A stretch of 64,000 nucleotides of DNA from positions 8,180,330 through 8,244,329 of the forward strand of contig VZQC01006589.1 in the NCBI GenBank assembly GCA_009823505.1. The letters are read 5' to 3'. Source of the stretch: Rhizomys pruinosus. Its lineage: Eukaryota > Chordata > Mammalia > Rodentia > Spalacidae. The position numbers and the translations under genes were made by a program. Below are positions 60,222 through 64,000 of the stretch, one piece after another. Below the pieces are notes generated by a model that saw nothing but the letters and a program-made list of their open reading frames with translations, did no database searches and was not told where the DNA came from. How positions within the stretch are numbered: the first letter of the stretch is position 1; each line of letters begins with the position of its first letter.

Positions 60222-61678
60222 ATGATTTTTAAAGAGCCAGGTACATGAATGAAGTTTATGTGTTTAGTCATGGGAATGGCGAAGTCTACTACAAACTGGG
60301 AAAGGTCTCTTACTTACCTCTTCTTTTTCTTCCTTATTTAATGGTTATTATATCGGTGAAACAAAAACTACATGCAGTGTGTTAGTATTCAAAGACAAAC
60401 ATAAGAACCGCCTCTGTGTGATAGGTAATTAACAGGTAGGTAGGTAACATCCTGTCTAGATGGACTTTAATTCTTTACAGAGTAGATCAGAAAACTGAAA
60501 TAATGGGAGGAGCCCTTTGGTACTGAACATGACGGCGATTGCAAAAGTTTACAATTCTGTCCAAAAAGTATCACCTTGAAACAAAGAAAGACTCATTCCT
60601 ACAGCCTGGGGAAAAGTCAGAGAAAAGTCACGGCGTTTCACCACACCCACCTTCCTCTCTAAAATATTTACATGCTGTCACCCAAAGATAAGTCAGAACA
60701 ATTTTCCTCTTATGTTTCAGTGTGCTTATCATATTTTGTAGAACAATCACACCTGAAAAGGCCTTTTTAGTTTCAGCCAGGGGGTTTACAGATGGAATGA
60801 GAGAAATACCCAACTCTGAGATGTGATGGGGAGGTTCAGAGGCCCAGGCAAATGACAGGAGGTGCCCAGGGACACCCTGCAGCAAACACCATCTGCATTG
60901 CAAATTAGGACAGAGGGCACATGTCACCTACTTGCCTGACTCTTTTCTGGCTTTGGGTGACAAAAACATACTACATTTGCTGGAGAAAGGAGGCACCTGC
61001 CAGGTATTTCCCTAAGTATAGGCATTGATGTTTAGTGGTTCCAGGAAACTTCACTTCCAGGACTCCATTCTTGATCCTTGTGCAAGGGCGATGACTCTTG
61101 TACAGGGCAAGGTCTTGGCTTACTTAGCAAAGCTGTCTTTCATAGTCTATGTCTTGTGATGCCAGTTGGGAAACCTGTTATTTTGCAGAAACATACGATT
61201 TCAGGATTTGGGGTGTTTTTCCTCCTTTATTTATTCTCTTCTCAAAGGGAACTTCCAGCTCTTTTTCTTGCAGGGCGAGTATGGGGACTATGCAGCTGAG
61301 ATGGGTGAAGGAGAGGTGGGGCTGTGCTGGTAAATGAATTACAACCATGTTTGTTGTTTTCGAGCTACCGGTGTACTGAAAGGAGCCACTTCTGGCATGG
61401 CACTGGTCATCGTGGGAACATTTCTGTCATTAAGATTAAATTGTGAGTTGTGCATGATTACTTCTTTGAGGTAACTGTGTTAAAGAATGAAGGCAGTCTC
61501 CTTGGTTTGCAAAAGAGAAAGGAGAGCGAAGCCCCAGACATTGGACCAGTGATCAACCATCTTGGCTATAAAAGAGAAAGCCAGGTGACATCAAGGTGAC
61601 CTTGAATAGTGACTACATCTTTCCACACTGTTACAGTCTGGCTAAGTCACCTCTCTGACTGCCTGTTCTAAGATCGGA
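60222..61678. other. PCSK2 intron, no recognised gene
   Basis: SINE-free, no exon recognised. A GTAGGTAGGTA tract lies near 60437. Confidence 0.5.
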
Positions 61679-61679
61679 A

Positions 61680-62110
61680 GGGTGTATTCATTTTCTAGGA
61701 CTACACCATGAAGTATCTCAACCTAGATACTGTAAACAGTAGGAGTCAGTTGCCTCACTGCTCCGGAAGCTAAAGTTCTCCAACTGAAGGGTCAGCTGGG
61801 CTTCTTCCTGCTCAGGCTACTGAGGAAGACAGTTCGACGCCTCACCCCTAGCCTTCTGTGATTTCCTGGTGTCTTTGGCATTTTTAGTTGGCTTGCCTAG
61901 AGGCCACTGGATCTCTATATCTTCATGCAACATTCTTCCTGTGTGCATGTCCATGGGCAAATTTCCTCTTTTCATTAATAACTAAGGCTTTTTATCCTCA
62001 TCATACTGGCTCAGGGACCCACCCAACTCCACTATGTCCTCATCTTAGCTAATTACATCTGTAATGACCCAATTTTCAAATAAGATTTGAGCATACAGTT
62101 CAACCCTGTA
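61680..62110 (+). mobile_element. Ancient mammalian interspersed repeat, family unresolved
   Basis: GTATTCATTTTCTAGGACTAC, then text like TCTGTGATTTCCTGGTGTCT, GCTAATTACATCTGTAATGAC and CAAATAAGATTTGAG. I know this layout as a common old mammalian repeat but cannot name it. Confidence 0.5.
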
Positions 62111-62212
62111 ACAGAGGGAAACATTGCCTTATATTTTCATTCAGCAAAGAATTTAATAGTACACAAGAAATTCCTCCATCAGAGGGTGAAAGAGACAATA
62201 TTCATGACTGCT

Positions 62213-62783
62213 CAGGTTATTTTCTATTGCTGTGATTAAAACATCAACCCAAGCTGGGCGTGGTGGTGCACACCTTTAATCCCAGCACTTGGGGAGGCAG
62301 AGGCAGGCATATCTTTGTGAGTTCAAGGCCAGCCTGGTCTACAGAGCGAGTTCCAGGACAACTGGGGCTACAGGGAGACCCTGTCTCGAAAAGACCAAAC
62401 CAAACCAAACCAAACAAAACAAAACAAAAAAAAAACCCCAAAACATCAACCCAAACCAATTTGGCAGTGGAGGAGGGAAGGTTTATTTTCTCTTATCCCT
62501 CCCAGGTCCGTTCATCACTGAGGGAGGCCAAGGTTGGAACTCAGGGCAGGATCCTGGAGATAGAAGCTGAAGAACAGAGCGTGGAGGAGCACTGCTTACT
62601 CCTCTGGCCCGTGCTCACCTGCTCAGGGCTGACACCACTCACAGTAGGCTCACCCTTCCCACATCACTCAACAATCAAGAAAATACCCCACAGACATGGC
62701 CACGGGCCAGTCCAATGGAGGCAATTCCTCATTTGAGGATATTTCTACCCATGCATATCAAGTTGATGACTGCAGCTATCCCA
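62213..62783 (-). mobile_element. Solo LTR related to the 41058 element, split by a B1
   Basis: Read in reverse it has the same ends and blocks (TGTTGAGTGATGTGGGAAGG, GTCAACTTGATATG-like start) as the LTRs at 41058 and 42864, with stronger divergence. Confidence 0.65.
62252..62440 (+). mobile_element. B1 SINE
   Basis: Full-length forward B1 with a CAAAC-rich tail. The target duplication AACATCAACCCAA is at about 62239 and 62443, inside the reverse LTR. Confidence 0.94.
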
Positions 62784-63390
62784 CCACGGGATCCCGAGCA
62801 GAGGAGAAAGAGAGAGCCTTAGCAACCTTACTGTCCTTGGACCATTAAGGCTCCGAGTCTTTCCAACAGAACCAGATTAGCTTTGAAGCCTGGACTGGAG
62901 TGAGGAGGATGTGTCCCCTAATTTGGGGCCAAGATTTCCCTGGAAGCATCAGGGACAGGAAGCAGTAGCACAAAGGCTGACAGGTTGTGACGAGCAAGAG
63001 TGATCAGGGGGCATTTGCAAGCAGAACCATGACCTGAACACCTGCCTCAAGAAAGAGAAGAGATTGAAGAGAAGGAGATGGGAAGCCAGGGGAAAGAGAT
63101 GGGGTAAGGGTTGTCTAGCATTGGGACTGCAGAACTCTAGCGTGGTACAACCACATGGCCTGTGGCCACATCCTGCAGCTACTGGGGACCAAGAAGGTCC
63201 AACTATCCCCAGGCTATGTGAGGACCTCTCTGATCACCTCACCATTCCTTCAGCTGAGCAACCTGGGCCTCAGATCTTGCAGCAGAAATTAGCCGACCGG
63301 TTAGCTTGGTCACCAAGCATCCATGTGACCCATCACTCTGATGGGGTATGTGGTACTCTCAGAACATGAGTTGCTGACACTGCTCTTTGT
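62784..63390. other. PCSK2 intron, no recognised gene
   Basis: Unassigned; a 101-codon frame at 63064-63369 has no family resemblance. Confidence 0.5.
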
Positions 63391-63432
63391 ATTATGTGTG
63401 TGTGTATGTGTGTGTGTGTGTGTGTGTGAGTG
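63391..63432. repeat. (GT)n microsatellite
   Basis: About 18 GT units with one TATG interruption. Confidence 0.94.
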
Positions 63433-63555
63433 TGTGTGAGAAAGAGAGAGAGATATTATAGGGTTTCAGTATCTTAAGGTTATACAACTAGATCCCAGAG
63501 TGACCCCCAACACACCATCAGACCATGATGAGAACTTGTTAGAATGCAACGTTGG

Positions 63556-63790
63556 TGGGCTGGAGAGATAGCCTAGCAGTTAAGAGCACCGACTGCTCCT
63601 GCAGAGGACCCAGGTTCGATCCCCAGCACCCACATGGTGGCTGAGACCGTCTGAAACTCCAATTCCAGGAGAACTCCAGTTCCAGGGGAATCCGAGACCC
63701 TCTTCTGACCTCCGTGGCATTGCACGACACGGGTGCACAGACCTACATGCAGACAGTACATTCATACACATACAAAAAAAAAAAAAAAAA
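63556..63790 (+). mobile_element. B2 SINE, long subtype
   Basis: Complete forward B2 with the AACTCCAATTCCAGGAG duplication and an A tail. The target duplication AGAATGCAACGTTGG is at 63541-63555 and 63791-63805; being exact, it suggests a recent insertion. Confidence 0.96.
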
Positions 63791-63837
63791 AGAATGCAAC
63801 GTTGGCTACACCAGGTGGGCAGGGCTGAGACACTGCA

Positions 63838-64000
63838 TTTTTTATTTATTATTTTTATTCTCTCTATATATGAGTATATTGCCTGCATGTATGTAAGTGT
63901 CCCTGTGCCATGAAATGCTTGTGGAGGTCAGAAGAAGGTGCTGGATCCCCTGAAACTGGCATTAAGGATGGTTGTTAGCCTCCATGTGGGTGTTGAGAAT
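63838..64000 (-). mobile_element. B3-type SINE, cut by the window end
   Basis: T-rich tail, TATTGCCTGCATGTATG and onward to CCTCCATGTGGGTGTTGAG. Confidence 0.85.

Larger units (their letters stand above)
46302..64000 (-). other. PCSK2 upstream intron (runs to the window end)
   Basis: No PCSK2 exon was recognised beyond 46302, so this is treated as one intron of at least 17.7 kb (the upstream human intron is large). A short exon could still have been missed. Confidence 0.7.

Overview
The window is nuclear DNA of a muroid rodent. The reasons are the dense B1, B2, B3, B4 and ID SINEs, rodent-type L1 tails, ERVL/MaLR LTRs, long simple repeats, and two spliced mammalian genes with GT-AG introns. 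SINE details (B1 ending in a CTCAAAAAG-type tail, and a B2 subtype with an internal ~20-bp duplication) look more cricetid-like (vole, hamster or deer-mouse group) than Mus, but I cannot name the species.

Two genes are supported. At the left edge the last two coding exons of BFSP1 (filensin, a lens beaded-filament protein) lie on the + strand at 1084-1169 and 3901-4835. From 18443 to 46301 the last four coding exons of PCSK2 (prohormone convertase 2) lie on the - strand. The genes converge tail to tail, as I recall for the human 20p12 region. The PCSK2 splice phases and residue counts fit human numbering exactly: Asp310 of the oxyanion hole falls in the 46086-46301 exon and catalytic Ser384 in the 43680-43780 exon. 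No frameshift or stop interrupts any exon. PCSK2 exons upstream of 46301 were not found in the window, so 46302-64000 is read as one large intron.

Layout: 1-4985 is the BFSP1 3' part, with a 28-unit, 20-bp minisatellite starting 11 bp after a splice donor. 4990-15880 is intergenic DNA with SINEs, an MLT-like LTR and an L1 tail. 15880-18442 is the likely PCSK2 3'UTR and is free of SINEs. 18930-33367 is a PCSK2 intron that contains a probable assembly artefact: a ~1.3-kb imperfect duplication with an N and a ~197-base pure-G run at 20977-23827. 33596-43679 is an intron with nested old repeats and a complete 2.2-kb LTR element at 41058-43270 (5-bp target duplication, Leu-tRNA primer site). 43781-46085 is an intron with a strong hairpin at 45497-45646. 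46302-64000 is the large upstream intron, rich in L1 pieces.

The two genes act in different tissues (lens fibre cells; neuroendocrine secretory granules) and share no pathway; only their map position links them. I found no RNA gene, CRISPR array or new multi-gene system. The most notable items are the splice-site-adjacent minisatellite, the assembly artefact, the nested LTR element, the intronic hairpin and the B2 subtype.
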